From Physcomitrium patens (lineage: Eukaryota; Streptophyta; Bryopsida; Funariales; Funariaceae), in assembly GCF_000002425.4 (NCBI RefSeq), contig NC_037275.1, positions 2,913,734 through 2,977,733 on the forward strand: a stretch of 64,000 bases of DNA, given 5' to 3'. Each line of letters starts with the position of its first letter. Positions within the stretch are counted from its first letter, which is position 1. This document shows, one piece after another, positions 10,568 through 21,560 of this stretch. Under the pieces are notes generated by a model. That model was not told where the DNA came from. It saw nothing but the letters and a program-made list of their open reading frames with translations, and did no database searches. The position numbers and the translations under genes are program-made.

Positions 10568-12193
10568 TCAACGAGCTTGACGACGATTCAACACGCATGC
10601 TGACATGAAATACTCGAAGTTCTTGTGATCTGTATACACAGTGACTGGACTAGAAGCACCTTCTAGATAATGATGCCATTCTTGAAAGGAATCCACGATC
10701 GCAAGAAGTTCTTTATCGTGGATCTCATAATTGATCTCGGCTGCTGAGAATTTTCTTGAATGAAAAGCTATCGGATGAAGTTTGTCATCTGTTTCCATTT
10801 GTAACAAATCTACACCCAAGGCAAAATCCGATGCGTCTGTTTCCTTAAAAAATGCCTTGAAAAAGTCAACACGATATAAGACTGGTGCAGAGACAAACGA
10901 TGTCTTCAAGGCTTCAAATGCTGCTTCCGCTTCTTGATTCCATTGAAATTTATCTTTACTAGTCAAGCGTGTAAGTGGAGCTCCAACTCGTGAGAAATCT
11001 TTGATGAAGATCCGATAGTAATTGGCAAATCCCATGAAACATTGGACATCTCTTACCGTCCTTAGAATCTTCCAATCCATGATTATTTGGACTTTCTTAG
11101 AATCCATCATGAGACCATCATTTGAAATGATGTATCCTAAAAATTCAACTTGAGTAGTGTGAAATACACACTTTTCTATCTTGGCGTACAATCCTGCATC
11201 TCTAAGTTTTTGTAATACTTGACGAACATGTATTTCATGTTCTTTGACATTCTAAGAATAGATCAAGATATCGTCTAGATAGCAGACGACAAAATTATCT
11301 AAGAATTCACGAAATACATCATTCATGAGATATTGAAAAGCAGCTGGTGCATTCGTGAGTCCAAAGGGCATGACATTATATTCGAAATGTCCATACCTGG
11401 TTTGAAACGCAGTCTTCCATTCATCTCCTTCTTTGATCCGTACTAGATTATATGCTCCTCTTAGATCTATTTTTATATAGATCTTAGCTTGATTTAACTG
11501 GTCAAGGAGTCCTGATATCAAAGGTAATGGATACCTGTTCTTGATTGTGATCTTATTGAGTCTTCGATAATCAATACACATTCGTAAAGATCCATCTTTT
11601 TTCTTTACGAATAGAATTTGAGCTCTTGCTGGAGATTTTGAATGGCGTATGAAATTCTTCGCTAAATTCTCGTCAATATATGTCTTGAGTTCAGCCATCT
11701 CATCTTGCGATAAACTGTAAATTAGTCCAAATGGTGGCTGAGTTCCTTCCTTGAGGTCGATTGAACAATCATATGGGCGATGCTCAAGAAGAATATCTGC
11801 ATTCTTTTTCTCAAAAACATCTTGATACTCCTGATATTGACTTCGAATGCCACTTGAAGTCTTTACATTTTTAGAAATAGGTGCAGCATAAATAGCAAAA
11901 GTTGATCTTTCTTTTGCTGCGTGTATAAATGCTTTTGCACCTATCAGTACGGGTTTTACTGTACTAGACTTATAATTTTTTACTTGGTTAGTAGAACTAT
12001 TAATAATGCTTTGGGAAAAGTCAAGTTTATGCGAATTCCAATCTATTCGAGGATTATATTTTTCTAGCCAGGATAAACCTAAAATAACTGGATTAGATGG
12101 GGATTTAATTATGTTAAAAGCTATGTAGCTATCATGACCGTCTATTGTTACTTTTATAGGATGAGTTTCATGAGTGACATCTCCAGAAGACAA
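10568..12193 (-). pseudogene. Reverse transcriptase and RNase H of chromovirus B
   Basis: RT motifs in order: [19 protein letters not shown] near 11600, [22 protein letters not shown] and the intact catalytic [10 protein letters not shown] at 11252-11285. A TAG at 11252 closes the first ORF, and reading continues in frame to the connection domain (FLGYIISNDGL, FMGFANYYRIF) and RNase H (ETDASDFALG, YEIHDKELLAI, VYTDHKNFEYF). The frame runs to a TGA at 10565-10567 in place of a tryptophan codon. Function was cDNA synthesis and RNA removal. Two stops make it inactive. Confidence 0.92.
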
Positions 12194-12420
12194 GGGACGA
12201 CCATCTATGACTTTTACATGTACTGGTTTAGGTTTCTGTACAAAGGGTATTTTACGACTTTTAACAAATTGTTCATCTAAAAAACATGCTGAGGCTCTCG
12301 AATCTAATAAAGTAGAGGCTTTGTAATTCTTAGGTCCTCAATATAAGTCTATTATAAAACAAGGAGAGGGTTCTGAGGAGAGGATAGGACCTTCATTAGG
12401 AATTGTACAAGGTTCCAACT
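12194..12420 (-). pseudogene. Aspartic protease region of chromovirus B, active site altered
   Basis: The minus strand reads a glycine-poor lead-in, then [17 protein letters not shown] near 12250-12310, then [13 protein letters not shown] leading into the RT ORF ([22 protein letters not shown]). The catalytic triplet that should be DSG reads DSR (GGA or GGG to AGA). The related copy G at 44119 has the same DSR. An additional stop lies upstream (DLY-stop-GPKN). The protease would have cut the gag-pol polyprotein. Confidence 0.8.
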
Positions 12421-12499
12421 GCACAGTCCCTATTGTAGTTGGACGAATACGTTTTCCAACATGTTGTCTTCTTTGACCGTCGTACCCCTCATTTTATAG

Positions 12500-13434
12500 T
12501 TGCGTCGTTTCTTTGGACAATGTTGAGCAGTGTGCTTAGGTTCTCCGCAATATAAACATAATCCTTCTTGACGACGACGAATCTTTTCTTACTCAGTTAG
12601 AGGTTTAAAATGTACCGCGTCAATTTGCATGTCTTTTACTTTCGAATGTACGTTTGGCAAAGATGTTGATGTTGCCATTGAGTAATAACGTTGAGGTTCC
12701 CGTGAATGATTCTCAGATCGAAATTCAAAAAGTCGATTATCACATTTTACCGCAAAATCGATTGCTTGACTCAAAGTTTGAGGATCAGGTAAGTTGAGCA
12801 TCAATTTCTTTACTTCGTATTGCAATCCATAAAGAAATTGACTAATGAGTGCAGCATCATCCCACTTGATGTCAATTGCAAGTTGTCAAAATTGAGAAGC
12901 ATACACTGTTACTGAGCGATTTTCTTGTCACAGAATTCGGATCTTATTTGTTGCAATACGAGTTGCATCGTGTTCACCATACATAGATCAAAACTTCACC
13001 AAAAAAGCTTCCAAATTGTCCAATATTAGATTTCGTTGTTCAAGAAAAGACGAAAATCATGATAATGCAGAACCAGAAAGTAGAGTGCCAATAAACCTGA
13101 CTTGTGATCCTGGAGTTGAATAGCTTTGCGGTTGAAGTTCAATTGCCAATTGTACTTGATTGATGAACCCTCAAAACTTTGATCTCGTACCATCAAATTT
13201 CTCAGGTAAGGCAATTCTTGGTTCTCTAGTGCTTATAAAGTGTTGTACAATTGGAGAAGGAATGTGATTTGTTGTAGATGTTGAAGCAGCTCCGATCATC
13301 TCTATATCCCCACTTTCTGCTATTCTTGTTCTTTCATGTGTTCGTGAATTGAGTTGATGCATCGCAAGCATTAACTCCCTCATTTGCTCTTGCATTTTTG
13401 CCATTGCACTCTTCATTTCAACAAGCTCTGCCAT
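12500..13434 (-). pseudogene. Gag of chromovirus B
   Basis: I chose the start at 13434 (MAELVEMKSAMAKMQEQM) because copy-wide homology begins there. The sequence upstream is leader. A coiled N-terminus is followed by ALPEKFDGTRSKF near 13190, a capsid region broken by several stops and frameshifts (12830-13170), and a zinc knuckle (LCLYCGEPKHTAQHC, about 12517-12562, CX2CX4HX4C). Copy G carries the same LEKFDEIRSKF stretch at 42675. Confidence 0.85.
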
Positions 13435-13608
13435 AATGACACTAAAAAAAATTTGTTTGATACTGCTCAAGACAAAAGAAAAGAAAGACTTGATAACAAA
13501 GAAGATACTAAGAACAATATCAGTTTAGAAGTGGGTAATCCGCAAACTTCTAATACGCTTATGTCTTGTCAAGAGCAAGGGGTAATCCGCTCTTACTCAA
13601 GAAAAACA

Positions 13609-13624
13609 AAGCTCTGATATTGTA
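13609..13624 (-). other. Primer binding site of chromovirus B
   Basis: On the minus strand ATATCAGAGC lies about 20 bases inside the 5' LTR edge. It matches the core of TGGTATCAGAGC, the initiator-methionine tRNA primer site used by many plant LTR elements. Confidence 0.6.
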
Positions 13625-13642
13625 AGTACACTCTTGTCAATC

Positions 13643-14203
13643 TGTCAAGGACAAGAACTCGATGAAAAAACAGTTCAGACAATTAAGCCTTCACTCAAAG
13701 AAAAGTAACAAAATATGAATAATAAGTATGTATATTGAAAAGAGAAACTAGAATGGCTATTGCCAAAAGACAAGAAAACTAGAGACCCTTGAAACTAGAC
13801 TAGAAGGAAGAAAGGAGTTGACAAGAGTGAAGAAGCCTTCACTCTTGTCTCTATATATACTATCTAACTAGGGGCTACGTGGCGATGTTCTATAGGACCT
13901 CCAATATGTGTTGACTTTGTAGGACACATGCCTTGACTTACAAGGCAAGTTTTTCTACGTGTGGGCCACATAGCTAGCTTGATCTTCAAGCTGACAACAT
14001 GTGTGGCACATGGCCAACTTGTTGACCACGTTTTTAATCCAAAAAGTCAATTAAAGACACCTATGAAGTCAAAGCAGCGTCTAGGAAGTTTCTAGGAAGC
14101 TTCTATATTAAATATTATAGAATTAACTTACTTTTATCTACTTTTACTTACTTCTACATATTTCTATATGTAATTATTAGCTTACATGATTATGGCCGTG
14201 ACA
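13643..14203 (-). repeat. 5' LTR of chromovirus B
   Basis: 561 bp, TG to CA, the same length as the 3' LTR. Target duplication GCGTC follows at 14204-14208. Confidence 0.92.
13851..13860 (-). promoter_or_regulatory. TATA-like motif in the 5' LTR of chromovirus B
   Basis: The minus strand reads GTATATATAG, at the expected place for the U3 promoter. The same motif is kept in the solo LTR at 43352-43889 and as TATATATAAAAG in the LTR of copy C near 42459. Confidence 0.55.
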
Positions 14204-15031
14204 GCGTCTGGCTGTAGAAGGTAGTATGGAGATTTGTCAATAATCAAGCAGTCTATCTGTTTTTGACTGCTGGAATATAAACGACTGCAAGAATACATCG
14301 TAAATCTATACGGATGCCCTTTGACTGCTTGTCGAAGTCCTTTTTGCCCTAGCCAGTAGGTCTCTAGACGTTACAGAGAACCCCGAACAACCCAATCTGC
14401 TAATCTCCGATACCGCTTTGTACTTACGATCTTGTATCCACTGACTATTTTTTTAGATTAACCCAATAAATTTCATTCAGTCCGCATACTCAATCCTATA
14501 GACACATTTTTAATTCTTCAATCAGAGACGTAACTCGATTTCACAAAACAGTCAAGAGTAATCAAACCCACTTCATTAAAAAATCCCGATTCACCATTAT
14601 AACACTGACTTCAGCAACGATTGCCTCAGTCTTCCCAAATCTCTATGAAGAAGAAAAATCCAATTCTTCGTCTTTTCTTCCCCGACCCGAAGCATGAAGC
14701 TCCTCTCCAATCCCCTTGATCTTCAAAAACCTCCAATGAAACCAAACTAGTAACCTTGAAAAAACTTGAAGCTAGCTCTTCGATCTAAAAACCTCCCCTC
14801 CCTGATCTCATTCTTCCCCTAACCTTATCCTCTGAATTTCTTCAATCTTCCATCTTGGATCCGGAATTGGCTCCCATCGTCAGAGCTTAGATCCGAAATT
14901 GGCTCCCACCGTCAGAGCTTTCTCCTCCATTTTTACCTTTAAGAGATCCATTTATCTAAAACAACCTTCCTTGAAACGGCACAGAGAATAGGACAGCCTG
15001 AAACAGAATCAAAACCCCATACTCGGATCCA

Positions 15032-15640
15032 CATTGAGTCGCCCGACCAATTCAGGTCTCATATTGAATAAGATGCCCGTAGTAACCTGGATGTTCCCAT
15101 AATTAGACTGCATTGGGTTGCCCGACCAATGCAGGTCTCATATTGGGTAAGATTGGTCCTTTGCGTCAGACTGGCTGAGGCCCATAGTAAGACCTAGATT
15201 TTCTCGTAACTAGATTGTATTGGGTTGCCAGACCAATGGAGGTCTTATATTGGGTAAGATGCCCGTAGTAACCTGGATTTTCCCATAATTAGACTACATT
15301 GGGTTGCCCGACCAATACAGGTCTCATATTGGGTAAGATGCCCGTAGTAACCTGGATGTTCCCGTAATTAGACTGCATTGGGTTGCCCGACCAATGCAGG
15401 TCTCATATTGGGTAAGATTGGTCCTTCGCGTCAGACTGGCTGAGGCCCGTAGTAAGACCTGGATTTTTCCGTAACTAGACTGCATTGGGTTGCCCGACCA
15501 ATGCAGGTCTCATATTGGGTAAGATTGGTCCTTCGCATCAGACTGGCTGAGGCCCGTAGTAAGACCTGGATTTTTCCGTAACTAGACTGCATTGGGTTGC
15601 CCGACCAATGGAGGTCTCATATTGGGTAAGAGGACCCGGA
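15032..15640 (-). repeat. 79/107-bp tandem array inside the A2 LTR
   Basis: A core reading ttgggttgcccgaccaatg recurs at about 15032, 15111, 15218, 15297, 15376, 15483 and 15590. Spacings are 79, 107, 79, 79, 107 and 107 bases. The long unit differs from the short one by a 28-bp block containing gcgtcagactggctgaggcc. The copy A LTR has only two diverged units. The units derive from the gag-like segment described for this LTR family. Confidence 0.9.
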
Positions 15641-15907
15641 TTGGATTCTTGAAATTGGATCCAATTGGCTCTTCGAATCAGCTCACCTGTCGTGTGAATT
15701 GGTCCTTTCTCTTCCTGCTGACTCACATTATTGGAATCGAATGGAGCATTTCAGTATGCCCCGGTTGATTGTAACGGGGTGACTGAACCTGGCCACTCAG
15801 TATTTGCACTGGAGTTGGTCGTTGCTCCCAATATTCGAGGTAACTGAACATTAATAAAAGTCCCCTTTCTTTATATTTTCACGGTATACTCGTGTTACAA
15901 CACGATA

Positions 15908-16752
15908 CCGTTCAAAAAATGGAGTATTGATTTTGTCGGTCCCATTGCACCAGCGTCAAAACCTGGCCAGAAGTAATATATTTTAGTCGTCACAGACTAT
16001 GTAACAAAATTAGTAGAGGCTATTGCTACCCACCATGATAATACTAATACAGTGGCTATTTTTCATATGAGAATATTATAAATCGATTTAGGTGTCCGAA
16101 AGAATTGATTAGTGATCACGACACCCAGTTCCTAAATGCTACCATAGCTACCTTGACGAACAAATATCTGATTAAGTATCGGAAAACCACTCCATATCAT
16201 CCTTGTGCTAATGGGTAAATGGAAAAGACCAATGGAATTTTGTGCAAGGTCTTGACTAAGATAATTTTGGGGGTAGGTACAGATTGGGAGACCAAACTCT
16301 TTGTGGCTTGGTGGGCATATCATACCGCATATAAAGTAACTACTATTTCTATTCCGTTTCAACTAGTTTACGGTCAAGAGGTAATTTTATCCATCGAGTT
16401 GGAGGTTCAAAGTTTATGGATTACCTTGGATGAACAACTCAGTGACAAAGAGTCATTACATTCTTGGTTGGAAAAACTAGAAGAATTGGATGAAGTACGA
16501 GCTACAACTCTTTTCTACATGGAAACAATTCAAAAACGGAAGAAGAGTTATTATAATAGTAAATTGTATCCGAAGATTTTTATGCCCAACAATTTGGTAT
16601 TACTGTATGATAGCCGGTTTAATCATTTTCTGTGAAAATTTCCAGTTTGTTGGCATGAGTCGTATCAGGTGATTAAAGGTTTTTCCAATGGATCTGTTCA
16701 ATTGGAGGATTTCATAGGCCATCGCTTCAGTATCCACATTAATAGGAACTGA
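15908..16752 (+). pseudogene. Integrase core and C-terminus of element E
   Basis: It reads PFKKWSIDFVGPI (first catalytic D) from the A2 junction, then CPKELISDHDTQF (second D, with one frameshift before it near 16050-16090), then NG-stop-MEKTNGIL (catalytic E retained). The C-terminal part ends with QVIKGFSNGSVQLEDFIGHRF, as in F and D1. Several stops. No chromodomain follows, in contrast to family B. Confidence 0.85.
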
Positions 16753-17095
16753 TTACAGTTATATAATACATAAAATCTGGGACGCGTTTTTATTTTTTTA
16801 GAGGAGTGACTTCGAATGGTCACAAGGTAGACCTAAGTATGGTATGAGTGCGTTAGGATATAGAAGCGCTGAAAAGATAGTAATTATTAATGTGTCAGAT
16901 AGGACGGAGGTGAGAAATGGACAGTATGGATAACATGTTGTCATGATCATCAGTAGTAAGAGAATAAGAGTGGGGCACCAGTTAGAGGTCATTTTGTATT
17001 ATCGTTCTTGGTTGTTTTCTGAGTTTGCTATTTCTTGTGTTTCTTATGTTTTTTAGTGTAGTAGTTCCAGTTAAGAGTTTGAAAGAGGGAGCATC
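16753..17095 (+). other. Non-coding leader between integrase and extra ORF of E
   Basis: I see no ORF. The stretch holds gagtggggcaccag and ATGGACAGTATGG (16917-16929). The latter is the sequence at which D2 was rejoined after its internal deletion. It ends with a purine-rich run (gaaagagggagcatc) just before the ATG of the extra ORF. Confidence 0.5.
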
Positions 17096-18769
17096 ATGGC
17101 AATTGAAAGTACAAAGCGAGCTACAAACAAAGAAGACAAAGGTCAAAATGTGAGAGCTAGACGTGCATCAAAACCACCTTCTGTGATAATCATTAGCAAT
17201 ATGGAACTAATGAAGTTGGATATCTGCTGGATGCCAAAAAGAATAAAAGACTTTTGGAATGCGTAATTTTTCCAGTTTTTGCACCTGTCAGATTGCTTAC
17301 CATCAATTTATGTGTCATTAGTGGAGGAATATATAGCGAACTACGACCGGGAAGATGGATTGAGTGTGGTTCAAGGATGAATTATCGGGATTGATGGAAC
17401 AATCCTAGAAAAGGTGTTGTGTCTTTTCATTGGAGAAATTATGATAGGAGCTGATGATTCAAGCGACTTCAGTCCAGGAAGATATTTCAAGGGAGGTATG
17501 TCGACCTTTGAGAGGAGTCAAGGTTGGCAGACTGTTGAAGCAATTTCACCAGAACTTGTGAAATGATTTCGTTTTGTAGTGAGGCGGTTAGGATTGTACC
17601 GACATCCCACATATATGTCCAAATGATTATTGTATGCAGCGGTAGGGGCACTAGAAGGGATGGTATTCAACTGGGTAGCATACGTAGCCACTCGTATTCA
17701 TGCGAAGATAGGAGCCAAGTGGAAATTAGAGAAATTCACTTATTTACTTTATTCCAATTATGTGTATGCTTTGATTGCGTACACATTGTGTCAAACAACG
17801 CCTGTAGAAGAAAGTCCTATATTAGTGCCAGTGCCTCCACAAATAGAACAAAATTTGTTGATACAAAATATCAATACAGTGGATGTAATACACAAAATTG
17901 GGGAGTCAAGTCGTATAGTGGCACAAGGAGTCGTTCCAATTATTGAATCAGAATGGGTTCCAATTCATTTAGTGATGGAAGAGGAGAATGAAACTCCAAT
18001 TTTGATGGATATTAATCAATTGGCATTTCCACAAGGTCAATTGCCTAAAGGCATACCTCTTAAGAATAATTTATTGAAGCACATTTCACAAATACATTAT
18101 ATAGTGCGAACATTGGATGTAGAGGGCAGTAGCAAACGAGATTTAGAGGACAGAATGAAGGTGATATCAAAACAAAACCGAAGAATTGAAGAACAAGAAT
18201 GGGTGATAAAAGAAATTGGAGAATCCAAGCTAGTATTGGAGCGGAAATGGGTTCATCAATATGAGTCTTGGACGAAAGAAAAAGAATACATCTTACGGAT
18301 TCTAGAAGGAAAATGAGACAAATTGATCTAGAATTGTAAGATATGGGATTTGGAACGGAAGAAACTCAAATGCCAGTTGCAGGCGGAAAGAAACAAGGCA
18401 GAGTTATTGACGAAAGAGAAAGAAGCATTGAGTGACCAATCTAGATGTGAAACGGAGGAGTTGAAGTCCAAAATCGAAGTTTTACGAGGTAAAGTGATAA
18501 AATTGATGGAAGAATTAACAGTGAGAAGCCAGTCACAAGTGTCAATTGAAGATGTTCTAGAATGGATGAGTCAGCAGCAGCATCAGTTGGAACTCCGTGA
18601 TGCCCAGATCTTGAAATTGGAGGCTCAAGTCCATGAATTGGGTGAATATAATGAAGATCTATCAAATCAAATGAGGAAGGAGTCGATGGACGGATTAGAG
18701 GAAGAAGAAGAGTTGAATTTAGAACTAGATTTGGTGGAACCTATATTAGATAATGCAGCAAATGATTAA
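17096..18769 (+). pseudogene. Extra ORF (about 557 codons) of the Tat-like family, coiled-coil C-terminus
   Basis: One frame runs from the ATG at 17096 (MAIESTKRATNKE) to the TAA at 18769, 558 codons with no frameshift, interrupted only by about five stops (for example after WNA, VVQG, ELVK and LEGK). The N-terminal half looks globular (MKLDICW, PSIYVSLVEEYIANYD, HPTYMSKWLLYAAVGAL, FTYLLYSNYVYALI). The C-terminal half, from about residue 340, is a long charged heptad-like coiled coil (ERKKLKCQLQAERNKAELL, QLELRDAQILKLEAQV) with an acidic end. D1 carries the same ORF in one frame (552 codons) and D2 its C-terminal part. The position after integrase matches the env-like or extra ORFs of Athila/Tat elements. 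The middle faintly recalls the putative plant transposon protein domain, but that is only a guess. Function unknown. Confidence 0.75.
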
Positions 18770-18862
18770 TTAAGTGGGCTAGAAGAATTAGTAATTTTGT
18801 AGAGTTTTGTTAAGTAGTTTTTAGATATGAATCAATTGTGTGTTTGTGAGGATGCTGCATAG

Positions 18863-18877
18863 ATAAGAGTGGGGCTA
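18863..18877 (+). other. Polypurine tract of element E
   Basis: The run aagagtggggcta lies directly before TGTAGAATAG. Equivalent tracts are gagtggagcta before the D2 3' LTR and ggagtggagcta before the F LTR. Confidence 0.7.
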
Positions 18878-19655
18878 TGTAGAATAGATATTTGTTTGTT
18901 TTTATAAGATATTGGTAAAATATATTAATAGTCTATAGAATAGTCAGTTTAGAAGGACGGATGATTGATTCAGTTATTAAAAATGATTATTATAGGATTA
19001 CAGTTAGAATCTGGAAATCAGTAGCAATTATATGGGAGTTGTAGAAGTTTGTTGGAAGGCCTGACTGTGATAGTCATGAATCGGGATTAAGCTTGGTGCT
19101 TCTTCTTTGTTTTTTTTTTTGTTTTGTTTTCTTTGTTGTTGAAGAGTAATGGATCATTTTTGAATACTAAGAAGTGAGTGTGTGGAATAAATCAGAGATT
19201 GATTTATGAATTATTGATTATGTAATTGGAGTACTTAGTAATTGAATTATATGAGAAGTTATTGGAAGATTGATTATGGATGGAAGATTATGATTGTTGT
19301 TTATTAAGAGTTGTGTGTGTGTGTTTTGACAAAAGAAGTCTATGATTACAAGAATTTTGTGAATTTAGATTGGTTGGAGTTAAGTTTGTTATTTCTGATG
19401 TTGGATGGAATTTATTGAGTTTTGAACGGTCTTTTGAGAGTGTGGGGTTGCACATTGTGGTTATCAATTGATGAAGGAGTATTATTAATGGGAGGAAGCA
19501 TTGTAGTATTTTTTAGTATTTTAGTGGTTCAAAATATAGTTAATTGTGTGACCTTAATAAGTGAAATTCATGCGCTTAGTCTTTCACTATATTCAAATTT
19601 TCCTATACAGATTTATTCTAGAAGGAATTATAGAATAAGTAAAATGATAATCACA
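18878..19655 (+). repeat. 3' LTR of element E
   Basis: 778 bp, TGTAGAATAG to GATAATCACA. It is homologous to the LTRs of D1, D2 and F, sharing the internal block taagcttggtgct and the end aagtaaaatgataatcaca. Confidence 0.85.
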
Positions 19656-19659
19656 GTGT

Positions 19660-20230
19660 TCGAGTATTTATCAACTATGTTAGTTATTATCAACAATTTA
19701 TCTATATATTTGCAGTTATATGCCTTCCCTTGACAAATCTCTTGAAGAAACCACCAACCAATGGGATCAGTCCATTTTGGACAAAGGAATGTATAATTAC
19801 ATTCGAAACATTGAAACAGAAATTGGTTTCAACACCAATGTTGGTGGCACCTTATTGGACATAACCATTCCATGTTTATGTGGATGCATCTAATGCCATA
19901 ATTGGTTCTGTGCTAAGCTAGAAAGATGATGGAGGTTTTCATCATCCTATTTATTATGCAAGTCGTGAATTCGTAGCAACTGAAAGAAATTATACAACAA
20001 CCAAAAGAGAAGCATTGAGAATAATTTATTCTGTCCAAAAGTTTTGACATTATCTTCTTGGTTATAAATTTTTTTTCCATGTCGACCATGATCCTTTAAA
20101 ATATATGATTAATAAGCCTCAATTGAGTGGTCATATTGCACAATGGATTCTATTCTTGCAGAAATTTAATTTTATTATTCAGATAAAATTAAAAAAATCA
20201 CATTCTAATGCGGACCATTTATCTTAGTTA
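19660..20230 (+). pseudogene. RT connection and RNase H of element F
   Basis: The frame reads SYYQQFIYIFAVICLPLTNLLKK (equivalent to the usual GYYRRFI motif), then SPFWTKECITTFETLK. RNase H follows: FHVYVDASNAIIGSVL near 19870, TTTKREALRIIYSVQ near 20000, FHVDHDPLKYM near 20080 and SHSNADHLS near 20205. Several stops interrupt it. Confidence 0.85.
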
Positions 20231-21560
20231 TACAATATATTGGGTAATGAACCCATTAATGATGGACTGCTCGATGCGAAACTGTTTGCGATAGATGTAA
20301 TTACTCCAAAGTATAGTGAAATAATTCAATACTTGACATTTCAAACCTTTCCATCTAATTTCATTGAAAAGCTTAAACGTCGCTTAATATTAAAATGTGC
20401 ACTTTATACAATGATTGGTGAAGCTTTATATAAACAAGGCAAGGATGGAGTTTTGCGACGGTGTATTTATCAAATTAAAGTGCATACTATATTGGAAGGT
20501 TGTCACTTGGATAGTTATGGTGGATATTTTGCCAGGGGCAGCACGGCTCGTAAAGCTTTGTAGGCTAGTTATTGATGGCCAACACTATTTGCAGATGTCC
20601 ACCAATTCGTCCATCATTGTGACCCATGTCAGAGAACGGGTCGACCTACTGGAACTTCAGCAATGCCATTGGTACCAATTTTGGCTCAAGCGCCTTTTGA
20701 AAAATGGAGAATTGATTTTATGGGATCAATTGCATCAGCTTCGAGAAATGGATAAAAATAAAATATACCGATAACAATGAATTACGTAACAAAATGGGCT
20801 AAAGCCATAGCTATGAAAACCAATAGTACAAGTATAGTAGCAACCTTTTTGTATGAAAATATTATTACACGGTTCTGTTATCCACAAGAATTGATTAGTG
20901 ATCGGGGAACTCATTTTATCAATAGTACAATCGAAGCACTCATGGCTAAATATGAGATAAAATATCGGAAGTCTACACTGTATTATTCTAGAATCAATGG
21001 ATAAACAAAAAAGACTAATGGAATTTTATGTAAAATCTTAACAAAAACAATTTCAAGAGCGGGAACAGATTGGGACACTAAGTTGTTCATAGCTTTATGG
21101 GCATACCATACTACGTATAAAGTTACTACGAATGCTACTCCTTTCCAATTGGTTTATAGCTAGGAAGCAATCTTACCTATTGAATTGGAAGTCCAAAGTT
21201 AACGAATTGCTATAGATAATAGATTCGGAGATCAGGATTCATTACAGCACCGTTTAGAAGAGTTCAAAAAATTGCATGAAACTAGCGCCAATGCATTAAT
21301 GATAATGGAAACTACCCCAAAATGAAGAAAGACTTATTATGATAGTAAGCTTAGACTAAAGGCTTTTATGCCAAATGATTTGATACTTCTTTATAATAGT
21401 CAATTTAAAAATTTTCCAAAAAAATTTCAAGTTCGATGGCATGGGCCATATCAAGTTATTGAAGGATTTTCAAATGGTTCAGTACAATTGGAAGATTTTA
21501 TAGGTACTAAATTTACGATACGGATCAATGGCAATTAGCTTAAAATTTACTATACATAAA
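20231..21560 (+). pseudogene. Integrase of element F
   Basis: A zinc module remains (GCHLDSYGGYFARG, HHCDPCQRTG near 20620), with the second histidine changed to Y. The core shows D in WRIDFMGSI near 20712 and D in LISDRGTHFIN near 20900. The catalytic glutamate is K in NG-stop-TKKTNGIL near 21000, where E has EKTNGIL. The C-terminus is RWHGPYQVIEGFSNGSVQLEDF near 21440. Stops and one or two frameshifts. Confidence 0.85.

Larger units (their letters stand above)
7817..14203 (-). mobile_element. Ty3/gypsy chromovirus B, nearly complete
   Basis: Two LTRs of 561 bp each (7817-8377 and 13643-14203; TGTCACGG to TTGACA on the coding strand) flank a PBS, gag, protease, RT, RNase H, integrase with chromodomain, an extra ORF and a PPT. 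A perfect 5-bp target duplication GCGTC lies at 7812-7816 and 14204-14208. The LTRs differ at about 15 sites by eye (roughly 2.7%), so this is the youngest complete insertion here. It is inserted in the 5' LTR of A2. Family relatives are C, G, the solo LTR at 43352, and relics at 54 kb and 58-59.6 kb. Confidence 0.93.
4489..15907 (-). mobile_element. Ty3/gypsy element A2 (5' LTR, PBS, gag, PR, RT start), hosting A and B
   Basis: It reads right to left: 5' LTR (15907-7774, interrupted by element B), PBS, gag, protease, then RT up to 4489 where element A is inserted. The rest of A2 lies beyond the left edge. A2 itself interrupts the integrase of element E: its outer LTR end at 15907 is followed at once by the E codons for PFKKWSIDF. 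The LTR ends are TATCGTG here (expected TGTCGTG) and ATACAACA. Confidence 0.85.
7774..15907 (-). repeat. 5' LTR of A2, split by element B, with expanded minisatellite
   Basis: The LTR pieces are 7774-7816 and 14204-15907. Without B and one copy of its 5-bp duplication the LTR is about 1742 bp, against 1309 bp in copy A. Most of the extra length is a tandem array at about 15032-15640. The stretch 15650-15900 matches 3190-3420 of the copy A LTR in inverse orientation. Confidence 0.85.
15908..19655 (+). mobile_element. Tat/Athila-like Ty3 element E, 3' part
   Basis: Its left part is cut by A2. Present are the integrase core and C-terminus, a leader, a long extra ORF, a PPT and a 778-bp 3' LTR (TGTAGAATAG to GATAATCACA). 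Immediately after its last base, element F resumes in its RT connection domain, so E is nested in F. Confidence 0.82.

Noticed and set aside
15032..15640. Regularly spaced repeats resembling a CRISPR array
   Set aside because: Spacers are themselves repeated, two unit lengths alternate, and the array lies inside a plant LTR.
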